From contig JAZGUH010000002.1 of the NCBI GenBank assembly GCA_037893225.1, positions 1,860,001-1,924,000 on the forward strand: a DNA stretch of 64,000 bases, read 5' to 3'. This document shows, piece by piece, positions 32,941 through 45,863 of the stretch; position 1 is the stretch's first letter, and each line of letters opens with the position of its first letter. Under the pieces are notes generated by a model. It searched no databases, had not been told where the DNA came from, and was given only the letters and a program-made list of their open reading frames with translations. The stretch comes from Hippasteria phrygiana. Taxonomy: Eukaryota; Echinodermata; Asteroidea; Valvatida; Goniasteridae. A program made the position numbers and the translations under genes.

Positions 32941-35498
32941 TCAGACTTTTTGCCCATAGCATTTGTACACGTTTTCTTTCTGCCAGGCACTTTGGCTACT
33001 TTTATGCAGCCGATTGCCTTTAAACTTACCAGACACTTAGACCAACTGCTCAGGATGCATGCCGAACTTATACGTCATGATGACGTCATCACGTGATTTT
33101 TTATGAATTTTTGAATTTTGAAAATCGTAACATTTATTAAATTATATCTAGCGAACAAAACAAGATATTTTCAAAATTCTTTTTGTTATAGCTTTGGTAT
33201 GTCTCAAAGATATGCCCTAAATTGCGAAAATTGTGTGACGTCATGATGACGTCATCAAAAATGTGTTTTTTTGTTAACGCATGTAAGGGTCAATCCGATT
33301 GCAAAAATGTATACATTGAATTTTCCTGTACCTAATTCCAAAATTTCATGATCGTGGCTCATTCAAGTATGAAATAGGAGCCATTTCAAAATTTAGACCA
33401 AATTCAATATAACACAAAGGAATTCTGGGAAGGGCTGATAACCATGGGTATTTTGTGCTTGCTGTTTATAAAAGGGGTTGATTTCTAGTCTTTTTTCAAG
33501 TCGCAAAATTTTTGAAGTTTTAAAATCGTAACATTCTTTTTAATATATCTAGCGAACAAAACAAGATATTTTCAAAATTATTTTTGTTACAGCTTTGGTA
33601 TGTCTCAAAGATATGCCCTAAAAAGCGAAAATTGTGTGACGTCATGATGACGTCATCAACAAATCTTTTTTTTTTAACGCATGTAAGGGTCAATCCGATT
33701 ACAAAAGTGTATTCATTGAATTTTTCTGTACGTAATTCCAAAATTTCATGATCGTGGCTCACTCAAGTAAGAAATGACAGCCATTTCAAAATTTAGACCA
33801 AATTCAATATAACACAAAGGAATTCTGGGACGGGTTGATAACCATGGCTATTATGTGCTTGCTGTTTATAAAAGGGGTTGATTTGTAGTCTTTTTTCAAG
33901 TCGCTGAATTTTTGAATTTCTTAAATCGTAACATTCTTTTCAATATATCTAGCGAACAAAACAAGACATTTTCAAAATTATTTTTGTTATAGCTTTGGTA
34001 TGTCTCAAAGATATGCCATAAAAAGCGAAAATTGTGTGACGTCATGATGACGTCATAAATAAATTATTTTTTCAAGTTGCTAGAATATTGCCCATAGCAT
34101 TTGTAAACGTTTTCTTTCTTACCGGCCACTTTCGCTACTTTTAAACTTGGCAGACACTTACACCAACTGCTCACATTGTCTGCCGAACTTTTACGTCATG
34201 ATGACGTCATCACATGTCACGTGACGTCATCTTAAAGGGGCATTTTTTCGAAGCCATATATCTACAAAAGTACAAGTCCGATTAAGTTGAAACGTAATAT
34301 CTAGGTATGCCACCGGGTGTTATAGATGAACATTGACATGATGTTATGATGACGTCATCACATGTCACGTGACGTCATCTTAAAGGGGCATTTTTCGAAG
34401 CCATATATCTACAAAAGTACAAGTCCGATTCAGTTGGAACGTAAGGTATGCCACCTGGTGTTATAGATGAAAATTGACATGACGTTATGATCAAGTCATA
34501 ACATGTCACGTGGTGTCATCTTAAAGGGGCACTCGCTAGATTATTGCCTATAGCATTTGTACACGTTTTCTTTCTTACCGGCACTTTGGGTACTTTTAAA
34601 CTTGGCAGACACTTAGACTAACTGCTCACAATGTGTGCCGAACTTTTACCTCTTGATGACGTCATGACATGCCACGTGACGTCATCTTAAAGGGGCAGTT
34701 TTTGAAGCCATATATCTACAAAAGTACAAATTCGATTAAGTTGAAAAGTAATATCTAGGTAGCCCAGTAGGTTTATAGCTGAAAATTGACATGACATTAT
34801 CATGATGTCATCACATGTCACGTGACGTCATCTTAAAGGGGCAGTTTTTGAAGCCATATCTACAAAAGTACAAGCTCGATTAAGTTGAAATGTAATATCT
34901 AAGTAGGCCAGCAGGTTTATAGATGAAAATTGACATGACGTTATGATGACTTCATCACATGTCACCTGACGTCATCTTAAAGGGGCAGTTTTTGAAGCCA
35001 CATATAAACAAAAGTACAAGTTCGATTAAGTTGAAATGTAATATCCAGGCAGATCTGCAGGTTCATAGATGAAAATTGACATGACATTATGATGACTTCA
35101 TCACATGTCACGTGACGTCATCTTAAAGGGGCAGTTTTTGAAGCCATCTATCTACAAAAGTACAAGTTCGATTAAGTTGAAACGTGGTATCTAACATGAA
35201 TTTTAAACAATTTTTGATAATTCTTGTAATATATTTTTAGGTCATACACACTTAAATATAAATGTGAAAAATGTGTGACGTCTGATGACGTAATCATGGT
35301 CATCAACTCCTTGTATGCTCACATTTCCAAAACGATTATGAATAAGCCTACGTGATTGCATGACCTGTCGTAGACGACCATGAATGTAAAACGAGATTTT
35401 TTGATCCACCATTGAAATCTCAACAATTAAGAATCAAACTACCAAAAACCCCCCAAACGAAACAGCCCTGTGTTTGTCCACAAACACCAAAGCTCTAG
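32941..35498 (+). mobile_element. Helitron-like non-autonomous unit U3, with helicase fragment
   Basis: Starts TCAGACTTTTTGCCCATAGC. Hairpin at 35470-35487, CTAG at 35495-35498, then T. Very similar to U1 over its first 1.5 kb. 35310-35445 matches the antisense of the Helentron helicase gene (51264-51395). Confidence 0.8.
35310..35445 (-). pseudogene. Captured Helentron helicase fragment in U3
   Basis: Words TATGCTCACATTTCCAAAA, TGACCTGTCGTAGACGACCA, TGAATGTAAAAC and TTTTTTGATCCACCATTGAA occur in the same order and spacing as at 51271-51370, at about 85-90% identity by eye. They encode, on the minus strand, the Walker B (DEVS) to motif III (GDF) part of the Pif1-like helicase. Small indels break the frame. 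The orientation is antisense to the unit's own 3' end. Confidence 0.85.
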
Positions 35499-35515
35499 TT
35501 TTCGTTAAGATTTTT

Positions 35516-35660
35516 GGCTGTTTCGAAAGTTTTTCGAAACAGCCCTTGTTTTCGTTAAGATTTTTTTTTTTTTCTTTTTGGCTGTTTCGGAAGTTTTCCG
35601 AAACAGCCCTTGTTTTCGTTAAGATTTTTTTTTTTTTCTTTTTTTTTTTTTTTCTTTTTT
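35516..35660. repeat. Two palindromic linkers with T-runs
   Basis: GGCTGTTTCG/CGAAACAGCC palindromes from 35516 and 35580, each followed by CTTGTTTTCGTTAAGA and T/C-rich DNA. Confidence 0.8.
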
Positions 35661-35667
35661 TTCCTTT

Positions 35668-36835
35668 TCAGACTATTGCCCATAGCATTTGTACACGTTT
35701 TCTTTCTGACCGGCACTTTGGCTACTTTTAAGCAATCGATTGCCTTTAAACTTAACAGACACTTAGACCAACTGGTCAGAATGCATGCCGAACTTTTACG
35801 TCATGATGACGTCATCACGTGATTTGTTATGAATTTTTGAATTTTGAAAATCGTAACATTCTTTTCAATATATCTAACGAACAAAACAAGATATTTTCAA
35901 AATTCTTTTCGTTATAGCTTTGGTATGTCTCAAAGATATGCCCTAAAAGGCGAAAATTGTGTGACGTCATGATGACGCCATCAAAAATGTGCTTTTTTAA
36001 AACACATATAAGGATAGGTCCGATCGTCATGAAAATTGGTGGGTAGGTAGATAGTGCCACTAGCATGTAAAATCCAAAGTGACGTCATGATGACGTCATC
36101 GGCTGATTTTCTATGAATTTTTTGTTCTATCCGAAATCCCATAGACTTTGTACACGAATTTTGTAAGAGCCACTTTGGTCACTAAACAACCTCAGATCTT
36201 AATCAGGTTTAACTCAAACAGAGACCCTAAGCTGAAAATGTATGCCGAAGAGTGACGTCATGATGACGTCATCACTTGTCATGTGACGTCATCTTAAAGG
36301 TGCATTTTTCAAGGGCACATATCTAGAGAACCGTAGGTCCGATTGCATTCAAACCTGCTATGGTGGTAGACAAGTACGTGTTATAGATGAAAATTGAGGT
36401 GACGTCATGATGACCTCATCATACGATTTTATAGTAATTGTAAAGTTTTTTCAACCTTAAAGTTTCTTAAACCCATATCTCTTTAACAGAACATGCTAAA
36501 TTCAAAATTCTTTTTGTAATAGCTTTGTTAGCTCCCATATTCTTTCACATAAATGGGAAAATGTGTGATGTCATCATGACGTCATCAAAAATATGCTTTT
36601 TTGAAACACATATAAGGGTAGGTCCGATCGTCATAAAAATTGGTGGGTATGTAGATAGTGCCACCAGCATGCAGAAGCCGGAGTGACGTCATGATGACCT
36701 CATCGGCTAATTTTCTATAATTTTTTTAATTTTTGAAATTTTATTAAAATTTTTGAAATTTCATTTTAATCACCAAATTTTACACACAAAAACCGAAACA
36801 GCCCTGTGTTTGTCCACAAACACTATTGGCTCTAG
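35668..36835 (+). mobile_element. Helitron-like non-autonomous unit U4 (short)
   Basis: Starts TCAGACTATTGCCCATAGC. Hairpin at 36806-36823, CTAG at 36832-36835, then T. 1.2 kb; its end resembles that of U2 and lacks the helicase fragment. Confidence 0.75.
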
Positions 36836-36855
36836 TTTTTTTTTCTTCTTCTTTT

Positions 36856-39255
36856 TCAGACTTTTGCCCATAGCATTTGTACACGTTTTCTTTCTGACCG
36901 GCACTTTGGCTACTTTTAAGCAACCGATTGCATTTAAACTTAGCAGACACTTAGACCAACTGCTCAGAATGTATGCCGATCTTTTACGTCATGATGACGT
37001 CATCACGTGATTTTTTATGAATTTTTGAAATTTGAAAATCGTAACATTCTTTTCAATATATCTAGCGAACAAAACAAGATATTTTCAAAATTCTTTTTGT
37101 TACAGCTTTGGTATGTCTCAAAGATATGCCCTAAAAAGCGAAAACTGTGCGACGTCATGATGACGTCATCAAAAATGTATTTTTTTTTTTACGCATGTAA
37201 GGGTCAATCCGATTACAAAAATGTATACATTGAATTTTTCTGTACCTAATTCCAAAATTTCATGATCGTGGCTCACTCAAGTAAGAAATAAGAGCCATTT
37301 CAAAATTTAGACCAAATTCAATATAACACAAAGGAATTCTGGGACGGGCAGATAACCATGGCTATTATGTGCTTGCTGTTTATAAAAGGGTTGATTTCTA
37401 GTCTTTTTTCAAGTCGCAAAATTTTTGAAGTTTTAAAATCGTAACATTCTTTTCAATATATCTAGCGAACAAAACACGATATTTTCAATTTTTTTTTTGT
37501 GATAGCTTTGGTATGTCTCAAAGATATGCCCTAAAAGGGAAAAAATGTGTGACGTCATGATGACGTCATCAAAAGTGTGATTTTTTAAAACACATATAAG
37601 GATCAGTCCGATCGTCATGAAAAGTGGTGGGTAGGTAGATACTGTCACTAGCATGCAAAATCCAAAATGAGGTCATAATGACGTCATCACGTGACTTTTT
37701 ATGAATTTTTGAAATTTTAAAATCGTAACATTGTTTTCAATATATCTAGCGAACAAAACAATATATTTTCAAAATTCTTTTTGTTATAGCTTTGATATGT
37801 CTCAAAGATATCCCCTAAAAGGGAGAAAATGTGTGACGTCATGATGACGTCATCAAAACATTTCTTTTTTTAAACGCATGTAAGGGTCAATCCGATTACA
37901 AAAATGTATATATTGAATTTTCCTCTCCCTGATTCCAAAATTTCATGATCGTGGCTCACTCAAGTAAGAAATAACAGCCATTTCAAAATTTAGACCAAAT
38001 TCAATATAACACAAAGGAATTCTGGGACGGGCAGATAACCATGGCTATTATGTGCTTGCTGTTTATAAAAGGGGTTGATTTCTAGTCTTTTTTCAAGTCG
38101 CTAAATTTTTGAAGTTTTAAAATCGTAACATTCTTTTCAATATATCTAGCGAACAAAACAAGGCATTTTCAAAATTATTTTTGTTACAGCTTTGGTATGT
38201 CTCAAAGATATGCCCTAAAAAGCGAAAATTGTGTGACGTCATGATGACGTCATAAAACAATTCTTTTTTTAAAGTCCCTAGAATATTGCCCATAGCAATT
38301 GTAAATTTTTTCTTTCTTACCAGCCACTTTGGCTACTTTTAAACTTGGCAGACACTTACCCCAACTGCTCACAATGTGTGCCGAACTTTTACGTCATGGT
38401 GACGTCATCACATGTCACGTGACGTCATCTTTAAAGGGGCATTTTTCGAAGTCATATATCTACAAAAGTACAAGTCCGATTAAGTTGGAACGTAATATCT
38501 AGGTATGCCACCGGGTGTTATAGATGAACATTGACATAACGTTATGATCAAGTCATAACATGTCACGTGGTTTCATCTTAAAGGGGCACTCGCTAGATTA
38601 TTGCCCTTAGCATTTGTAAACGTTTTCTTTCTTACCGTTCACTTTGGCTACTTTTAAACTTGGCAGACACTTACCCCAACTGCTCACAACGTGTGCCAAA
38701 CTTTTACGTCATGATGATGTCATCACATGTCACGTGACGTCATCTTAAAGGGGCATTTTTTCGAAGCCATATATCTACAAAAGTACAAGTCCGATTAAGT
38801 TGAAAAGTAATATCTAGGTAGCCTAGTAGGTTTATAGATGAAAATTGACATTACATTATGATGACGTCATCACATGTTACGTGACGTCATCTTAAAGGGG
38901 CAGTTTTTGAAGCCATATATATTAAGAAGTACAAGTCCGATTCAGTTGAAACGTGGTATCTAACATGAATTTTAAACAATTTTGTATAATTATTTTTGTA
39001 ATATATTTTTAGGTCATACACACTTAAATATAAATGTGAAAAATGTGTGACGTCTGATGACGTAATCATGGTCATCAACTGCTTGTATGCTCACATTTCT
39101 AAAAAGATTATGAATAAGCACGTGATTGCTTGACCTAGACGACCATAAAACGAGATATTTTATCCACCATTGAAATCTCAAGAATAAGAATCAAACTACC
39201 AAAAAAAACCAAAACGAAACAGCCCTGTGTTTGTCCACAAACACTAAAGCTCTAG
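36856..39255 (+). mobile_element. Helitron-like non-autonomous unit U5, with helicase fragment
   Basis: Starts TCAGACTTTTGCCCATAGC. Hairpin at 39227-39244, CTAG at 39252-39255, then T. Contains the helicase-derived block at about 39076-39205. Confidence 0.8.
39076..39205 (-). pseudogene. Captured Helentron helicase fragment in U5
   Basis: Same block as in U3, slightly more eroded (part of the CTGTCGTAGACG stretch is missing), again antisense to the unit. Confidence 0.8.
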
Positions 39256-39257
39256 TT

Positions 39258-39289
<32 letters not shown>

Positions 39290-39294
39290 CTTTT

Positions 39295-41190
39295 TCAGAC
39301 TTTTGCCCATAGCGTTTGTACACGATTTCTTTCTGCCAGGGACTTTGGCTAGTTTTATGCAGCCGATTGCCTTTAAACTTAACAGACACTTAGACCAACT
39401 GCTCAGAATGTATGCCGAACTTTTACGTCATGATGACGTCATCACGTGATTTTTTATGAATTTTTGAATTTTGAAAATCGTAACATTCATTAAATTATAT
39501 CTAGCGAACAAAACAAGATATTTTCAAAATTCTTTTTCTTATAGCTTTGGTATGTCTCAAAGATATCCCCTAAAAAGCGAAAACTGTGTGACGTCATGAT
39601 GACGTCATCAAAAATGCTTTTTTTTTTTAACGCATGTAAGGGTCAATCTGATTACAAAAATGTATATATTGAATTTTGCTGTACCCAATTCCAAAATTTC
39701 ATGATCGTGGCTCACTCAAGTAAGAAATGACAGCCATTTCAAAATTTAGACCAAATTCAATATAACACAAAGGAATTCTGGGACGGGCTGATAACCATGG
39801 CTATTATGAGCTTGCTGTTTATAAAAGGGGTTGATTTCTAGTCTTTTTTCAAGTCGCTGAATTTTTGAAGTATTAAAATCGTAACATTCTTTTCAATATA
39901 TCTAGCGAACAAAACAAGATATTTAAAAAAAAAAATTTGTTATAGCTTTGGTATGTCTCAAAGATATGCCCTAAAAGGCGAAAATTGTGTGACGTCATGA
40001 TGACGTCATCAACAATATTTTCTTTTTTTTACGCATGTAAGGGTCAATCCGATTACAAAAATGTATACATTGAATTTTTCTGTACGTAATTCCAAAATTT
40101 CATGATCGTGGCTCACTCAAGTAAGAAATAGGAGCCATTTCAAAATTTAGACCAAATTCAATATAACACAAAGGAATTCTGGGAAGGGCAGATAACCATG
40201 GCTTAAATGAGCATGCTGTTTATAAAAGGGGTTGATTTCTAGTCTTTTTTCAAGTCGCTGAATTGTTAAATTTTTGAAATCGTAACATTCTTTTCAATAT
40301 ATCTAGCGAACAAAACAAGATATTTTCAAAATTCTTTTTGTTATAGCTTTGGTATTTCTCAAAGATATGCCCTAAAAAGCGAAAATTGTGTGACGTCATG
40401 ATGACGTCATAAAACAAAATCATTTTTTAAGTCGCTAGAATATTGCCCATAGCATTTGTAAACTGTTTCTTTCTTACCGGCCACTTTGGCTACTTTTAAA
40501 CTTGGCAGACACTTACCCCAACTGCTCACAATGTGTGCCGAACCTTTACGTCATGATGACGTCATCACATGTCACGTGACGTCATCTTAAAGGGGCATTT
40601 TTCGAAGCCATATATTTACAAAAGTACAAGACCGATTAAGTTGGAACGTAATATCTAGGTATGCCACCGGGTGTTATAGATGAACATTGACATGACGTTA
40701 TGATCAAGTCATAACATGTCACGTGGTGTCATCTTAAAGGGGCACTCGCTAGATTATTGCCCATAGCATTTGTAAACGTTTTCTTTCTTACCGGCCAGTT
40801 TGGCTACTTTTAAACTTGGCAGACACTTACCCCAACTGCTCACAATGTGTGCCGAACTTTTACGTCATGATGACGTCATCACATGCCACGTGACGTCATC
40901 TGAAAGGGGCATTTTTCGAAGCCATATTTTTACCGAAGTAGAAGTCAGATTAAGTTGAAAAGTAATATCTAGGTAGCCCAGTAGATTATCTTAAACAATT
41001 TTGTGTCAGGAATGCTTGTAGGCCGGCATGTGTTATATATGAAAATTGATGCGACGTTATGGTGACGTCATCATATGATTTTAGAGTAATTGTTTTACTT
41101 TTGAATCTTTAAGCTGTAAGGCCTATCTCATCAACTGAACATGCTAATTTCGAAATTCTTATTGTAATTCTTTTTGAAATAGGTTTTTTA
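39295..41190 (+). mobile_element. Helitron-like non-autonomous unit U6 (3' end lost)
   Basis: Starts TCAGACTTTTGCCCATAGCG after a run of about 30 T. Follows the module order of U5, then from about 41000 resembles the last unit at 63.6 kb. It runs into the duplicated block at 41155 without a hairpin or CTAG. Confidence 0.7.
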
Positions 41191-43070
41191 GGTAAACAAG
41201 TTTTACGTTCTGTGATTTGGGAGGATTTAACATAATTTTCAAAAATAGTTGTTGTATTTTGTTCCACTCAAGTAAATGTTGTCTCAATCGTATTTTGGAT
41301 TACCTTACTTTTAATTTCCAGTTTATAATTCCCAATGTATTAAAAAAAATGCGTTCTGTGATTTTCTACTGCTCAAATAAAGTTTGTTTCAGCCGTCTAT
41401 TCTTTAAGGTGTGTTGCGTTAATTACTGGTTTTCCGTTTTCAAACACTACATGGGGTATGCTTCGCTCTCACCCACCGCTCTATGTGTGTGTTTGCCTTA
41501 AATTGTTAGTTAAGTTTGGTATACAGTGCTAGGCGCCACCGGACAAAATCCGTGAATGAATTTTTACCAGTAAACTCGTATGCTGCCCTCTACAGTTCAC
41601 TAAACACAACCAGAGGAGTATTTTTTTAAGTACTACCGCCCTCTTGCGCTAAAAAGTTGACAGGTTTGTCAATTGTGGCAGAGAAACTTTTGACCAGTAA
41701 GATTATGTCGAACTTTCCTTGCATTTAACTGTACCTCCCTAGGGTGTGTGGAAAATCATATTACAATTGGAGAATTCAGGACTATTAGGGTTAATAAGAC
41801 CGTATTTTCTTTCAATTATATACTGTAATAAAAATATACTAGTAAGACTTCATTAAATAACTCTCTTTATTCAAAGGTCTTGTTTTCAAAAAATTCTTTT
41901 TATTGCTTCCTACGTGCCACAATGTCAACATGCATTTTTATCAAGAACATATCACATAATATTAATAAAGATTCAAATTTGAGAGGCAAGTTACTCCAAT
42001 ACAAGCCTGAAAACAAAATGTTGAAGAGAAAAAGTTGTGTATTTAACAAGTGCATTCAGTGAAAAGCACAGAAACAATCATGCGTCTTATAACATTCTTT
42101 CCAAATTCTTATTGTAATTCTTTTTGAAATATGTTTTTTACGTCATAGGTAAACAAGTTTTGCGTTCTGTGATTTGGGAGGATTTAACATAATTTTCAAA
42201 AATAATTGTTGTATTTTGTTCCACTCGAGTAAATGTTGTCTCAATCGTTTTTTGGATTACCTTACATTACCTTACATTTAATTTCCAGTTTATAATTCCC
42301 AATGTATTAAACAAAATGCGTTCTGCGATTTTCTACTGCTCAAATCAAGTTTGTTTCAGCCGTCCATTCTTTAAGGTGTGTTGCGTTAATTACTGGTTTT
42401 TCGTCTTCAAACACTACATTGGGTATGCTTCGGTCTCACCCACCGCTCTATGTGTGTGTTTGCCTTAAATTGTTAGTTAAGTTTGGTATACAGTGCTAGG
42501 CGCCACCGGACAAAATCCGTGTACTAATTTTTACCAGTAAACTCGTATGCAGCCCCCTACAATTCACTAAACCCAACCAGAGGAGTATTTTTTTAAGTAC
42601 TACCGCCCTCTTGCGCTAAAAAGTTGACAGGTTTGTCAATTGTGGCAGAGAAACTTTTGACCAGCAAGATTATGTCGGACTTTCTTTGCATTTAACTGTA
42701 CCTCCCTAGGGTGTGTGGAAAATCATATTAAAATTGGAGAATTCAGGACTGTTAGGGTTAATAAGACCGTATTTTCTTTCAATTATATACTGTAATAAAA
42801 ATATAACAGTAAGACTTCATTAAATAACTCTTCATTCAAAGGTCTTGTTTTCAAAGAATTCTTTTTATTGCTTCCTACGTGCCACAATGTCAACATGCAT
42901 TTTTATCAAGAACATATTACATAATATTATTAAAGATTCAAATTTGAGAGGCAAGTTACTCCAATACAAGCCTTAAAACAAAATGTTGAAGAGAAAAAGT
43001 TGTGTATTTAACAAGTGCATTCAGTGAAAAGCACAAAAACAATCAGACGTCTTATAACATTCTTTTTGAA
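41155..43070. repeat. ~950-bp tandem duplication
   Basis: 41155-42106 and 42107-43070 are direct copies with small differences (start CTTATTGTAATTCTTTTTGA, then TCTGTGATTTGGGAGGATTT, CTAGGCGCCACCGGACAAAA, GTGTGTGGAAAATCATATTA, end CGTCTTATAACATTC). The start word also belongs to the end of U6. No coding frame of substance. Confidence 0.85.
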
Positions 43071-43375
43071 TTATAGACATACAGAGTCAGGCCAAACTAT
43101 ATTTGTGTTCCAGGATACTTATCTCCTCTCAAACTATCTGTACATCTTGTTGAATTAATGTTTCATTTTCAATGATTTTTTTTAATCCGATTGTAATTAA
43201 ATATGAACTTCAAGCAAAATTACTTTTTAGGTATTGTTTTAGAATTAGACTGTTGTCCTGTAGTTCATTACAGGAATGTAAGATGACTATTATCCCTGTT
43301 CTTTAGTAAGACAGCACAGGTTAAACAACTAAGTGTTATAGAAACCATTTATAAATACCCAAGACAGTCTAGTCT

Positions 43376-43410
<35 letters not shown>

Positions 43411-43845
43411 TTCCACTGCCGTTGGTCAAAAGCGCATCACATGGGTGTTTTAAACAGCCAATTCGGCGTAACAAGAAATTTGAAATCTATGAAATCTGAT
43501 CCATTTTATTGCCTGAAAACTAGAATGACTAGTCACTCTCCTAATAACGCAAGCGGGATATTACTAATACATGTATATCTGTAAATAGAGTGGATCATTT
43601 CACACTTCACTAACAAAGCATTCTCCAACACCTGGCAAGCGCATCAGGCGCATGTCAATTTCCATATAAGGAAATCTTTAGCACCACTTATGCTTAGCAT
43701 GAACCATTCAATAACTAAAGTTTTGTTTTTACAAAACAATGTTTTGAAGAAAATCATTGGAAATTTATGATTTTTCTAAAAAAATTTGCTGAATAACTAC
43801 TAACAGATTTTTAATAATAGTAATAAATATGTGCTGGGGCCAGTA
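43071..43845. other. No gene seen; 33-bp poly-C tract
   Basis: Run of 33 C at 43377-43409; otherwise AT-rich with no supported gene. Confidence 0.5.
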
Positions 43846-43935
43846 TTAAACCGCCTTGGGTCCTGGACGTTAATGACCCCCACGTTTGGCTCGGGTCATT
43901 ATCAAGCGTCCCAGGTGCCAAGGCGGTTTTAAACG
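43846..43935. repeat. Fold-back element (AAACCGCCTTGG arms)
   Basis: The left arm (AAACCGCCTTGGGTCCTGGACG ... TTAATGACCC) and the right arm (GGGTCATTA ... CCCAGGTGCCAAGGCGGTTT) pair over about 35 bases with a loop of about 15. A third partial arm, AAACCGGCTTGGCA, follows at about 43945. Confidence 0.7.
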
Positions 43936-44650
43936 TACTTGTTTAAAACCGGCTTGGCATTGCATGAATATCCGTCACCCTGAAAAGCTGACTTCTACTG
44001 CGCATGCATAAAGTGAAGAGAATTGAGAGATTGACCGGTCACGTGAGAGGGGTTGACCAATAGAGAAGCCAAATCTGATATTCATATGACACCGGCATAA
44101 ATTTATTCCTTGATCTGTCATAAAAAAACAGCAATTGCTTCTATACGAAATAATGGTCAACTATAAATCCTTTGAAATACATTACAAGAAGTTATTTGTT
44201 AGGGGTAAGATTGGCCTAAAATAAAAAATCAACACAATTTGCACTGTTTGTCAGTCACCGAAGACATCACAGGATGGTAGGGTTTGTGGTTTCTATTTGG
44301 CTAAAGGCACCCCTTAAAATACCTGTGTCTATGGGTTTATATCCCTTTTCGCAGGTAAAGCCACCTTAAGGGTAACACTTCACATTTCCAGATTTCAAAA
44401 GTGCAAGAATCCTGACAAAAAGTCCTGAAATCCGGAGATAAGAAATCAACTTAATTTAACTCACATTTACCACCTTGCCAATAATGATTGATATTTTTTA
44501 AGAAATGGCAATATGAGTTGAATAGACAGTCAATTGTGCCAACTTTGTGTTTGAATTAGAAAATAAGAACTCTATTTATTAACTTCATACATAGCATACA
44601 ACTCAACAGGTTAAAATCTTTCTTCAAGGCTAACGAGTCACTGACAGGCA
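43936..44650. other. No gene seen
   Basis: Plain AT-rich spacer; contains TCACGTGA near 44039. No supported coding frame. Confidence 0.4.
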
Positions 44651-44654
44651 CCTT

Positions 44655-45020
44655 ACAGCTTCTGACCTCACAGTGCAAGTGGTACATGTACATTTAGTGC
44701 ACAGAACTCAGGCTTGGATGACAGGTGATTTGCAATCTTTGACATCACAGTAATGCAAATGGTGGCTCACAAAACTCCGGCTTAGATGAGTGGTCTTTGA
44801 CGTCACGATGATGTATAAGTAGTAGCTGACAGAACTCAGGCTTGATTAACAGGTGATGAGTGTGATTCACACAACTCAGGCTTCGATGAGTAGTCTTTGA
44901 CGTCACAGTGATGTAAGTGGTAGTTCACAGAACTCAGGCTTTGGTGACCAATGATGAGTAGACTCTGACATTGTGATGCAAGTGGTAGCTCACAGAACTG
45001 AGGCTTGGATGACTGCAAAA
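44655..45020. repeat. ~60-bp degenerate tandem repeat
   Basis: About six copies of a unit with CACAGAACTCAGGCTTGGAT, TCTTTGACGTCACAGTGATG and AAGTGGTAGCT, spaced 40-68 bases. Confidence 0.7.
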
Positions 45021-45650
45021 GGAAGTGATCAAACAGAAATCAGACAGACATACATGTAATAAAATACGAAATTTTTTTTTTAATTGTTAGACTTTGGATA
45101 TTGATTCAAAACTTAAACTTTGCTATACTCCAATACTATACTGATCTAGTAAGTCTACTGACTGCATATAGGCAACGTACATGTATGTCCCAGCCAAAGT
45201 TATTAAGACTGCATTTGATTCATTTTATTGATTGCAACCTCTACATCAATGGTGCACTGAGTGCATTTTCTTGGATCACGACTAGCTGCATAAGGTCTTG
45301 GAAAACGTCCCTAAATGGACATACGTTTCAAAGATAGCGTACATGTGTTGAAGCATGCTACATGTACCACATTACTTTAAACTTGAAATGAAAACATGAA
45401 AATTCTATATTATTTTGGGTTTGCTATAAAATACATCCATATATGGAAACTAATGTCAAGAATTACTTATTTTAAACTGAAAATAACAATAGCTAAATAT
45501 AACAAAATATATCTATATCCAAATGTTGTCAAAGAGAAAGTTGTACAAATATTTTGGTTTGCACAACTTGCACATCTTGCAGTCTTATATTCCTGCACTG
45601 TCTACAAACAAATGACAATATACAAAAATTGGACATTCACATCAGTACTA
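45021..45650. other. No gene seen
   Basis: AT-rich spacer without recognisable coding content. Confidence 0.4.
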
Positions 45651-45863
45651 TGTTTAACCCCTTGCTACTGGGTAGCGCCGGGGCACCAGGCCGGGTTATG
45701 CAGCCAAGCGAAACAGAAACAAGAGGCTTGTGCAGCCAAGCATAACGTACACAATACCCCAATAATGGATTGAAAATGCAAAAATTGGCTTGTATTTGTG
45801 TCAACCGGCAGTGGCAATTTCAATCTACACGTATTTGTGTCAACCAGTGGCAAGGGGTTAAAC
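45651..45863. mobile_element. 213-bp MITE with 20-bp TIRs
   Basis: GTTTAACCCCTTGCTACTGG at the left, inverse with one mismatch at the right (45844-45863). Internal direct repeats GTATTTGTGTCAACC and GCAGCCAAGC. No clear target duplication. Confidence 0.7.

Noticed and set aside
28381..41060. CRISPR-like regularity of repeats
   Set aside because: Repeats are long, diverged, in eukaryotic transposon context, without spacers of constant length.
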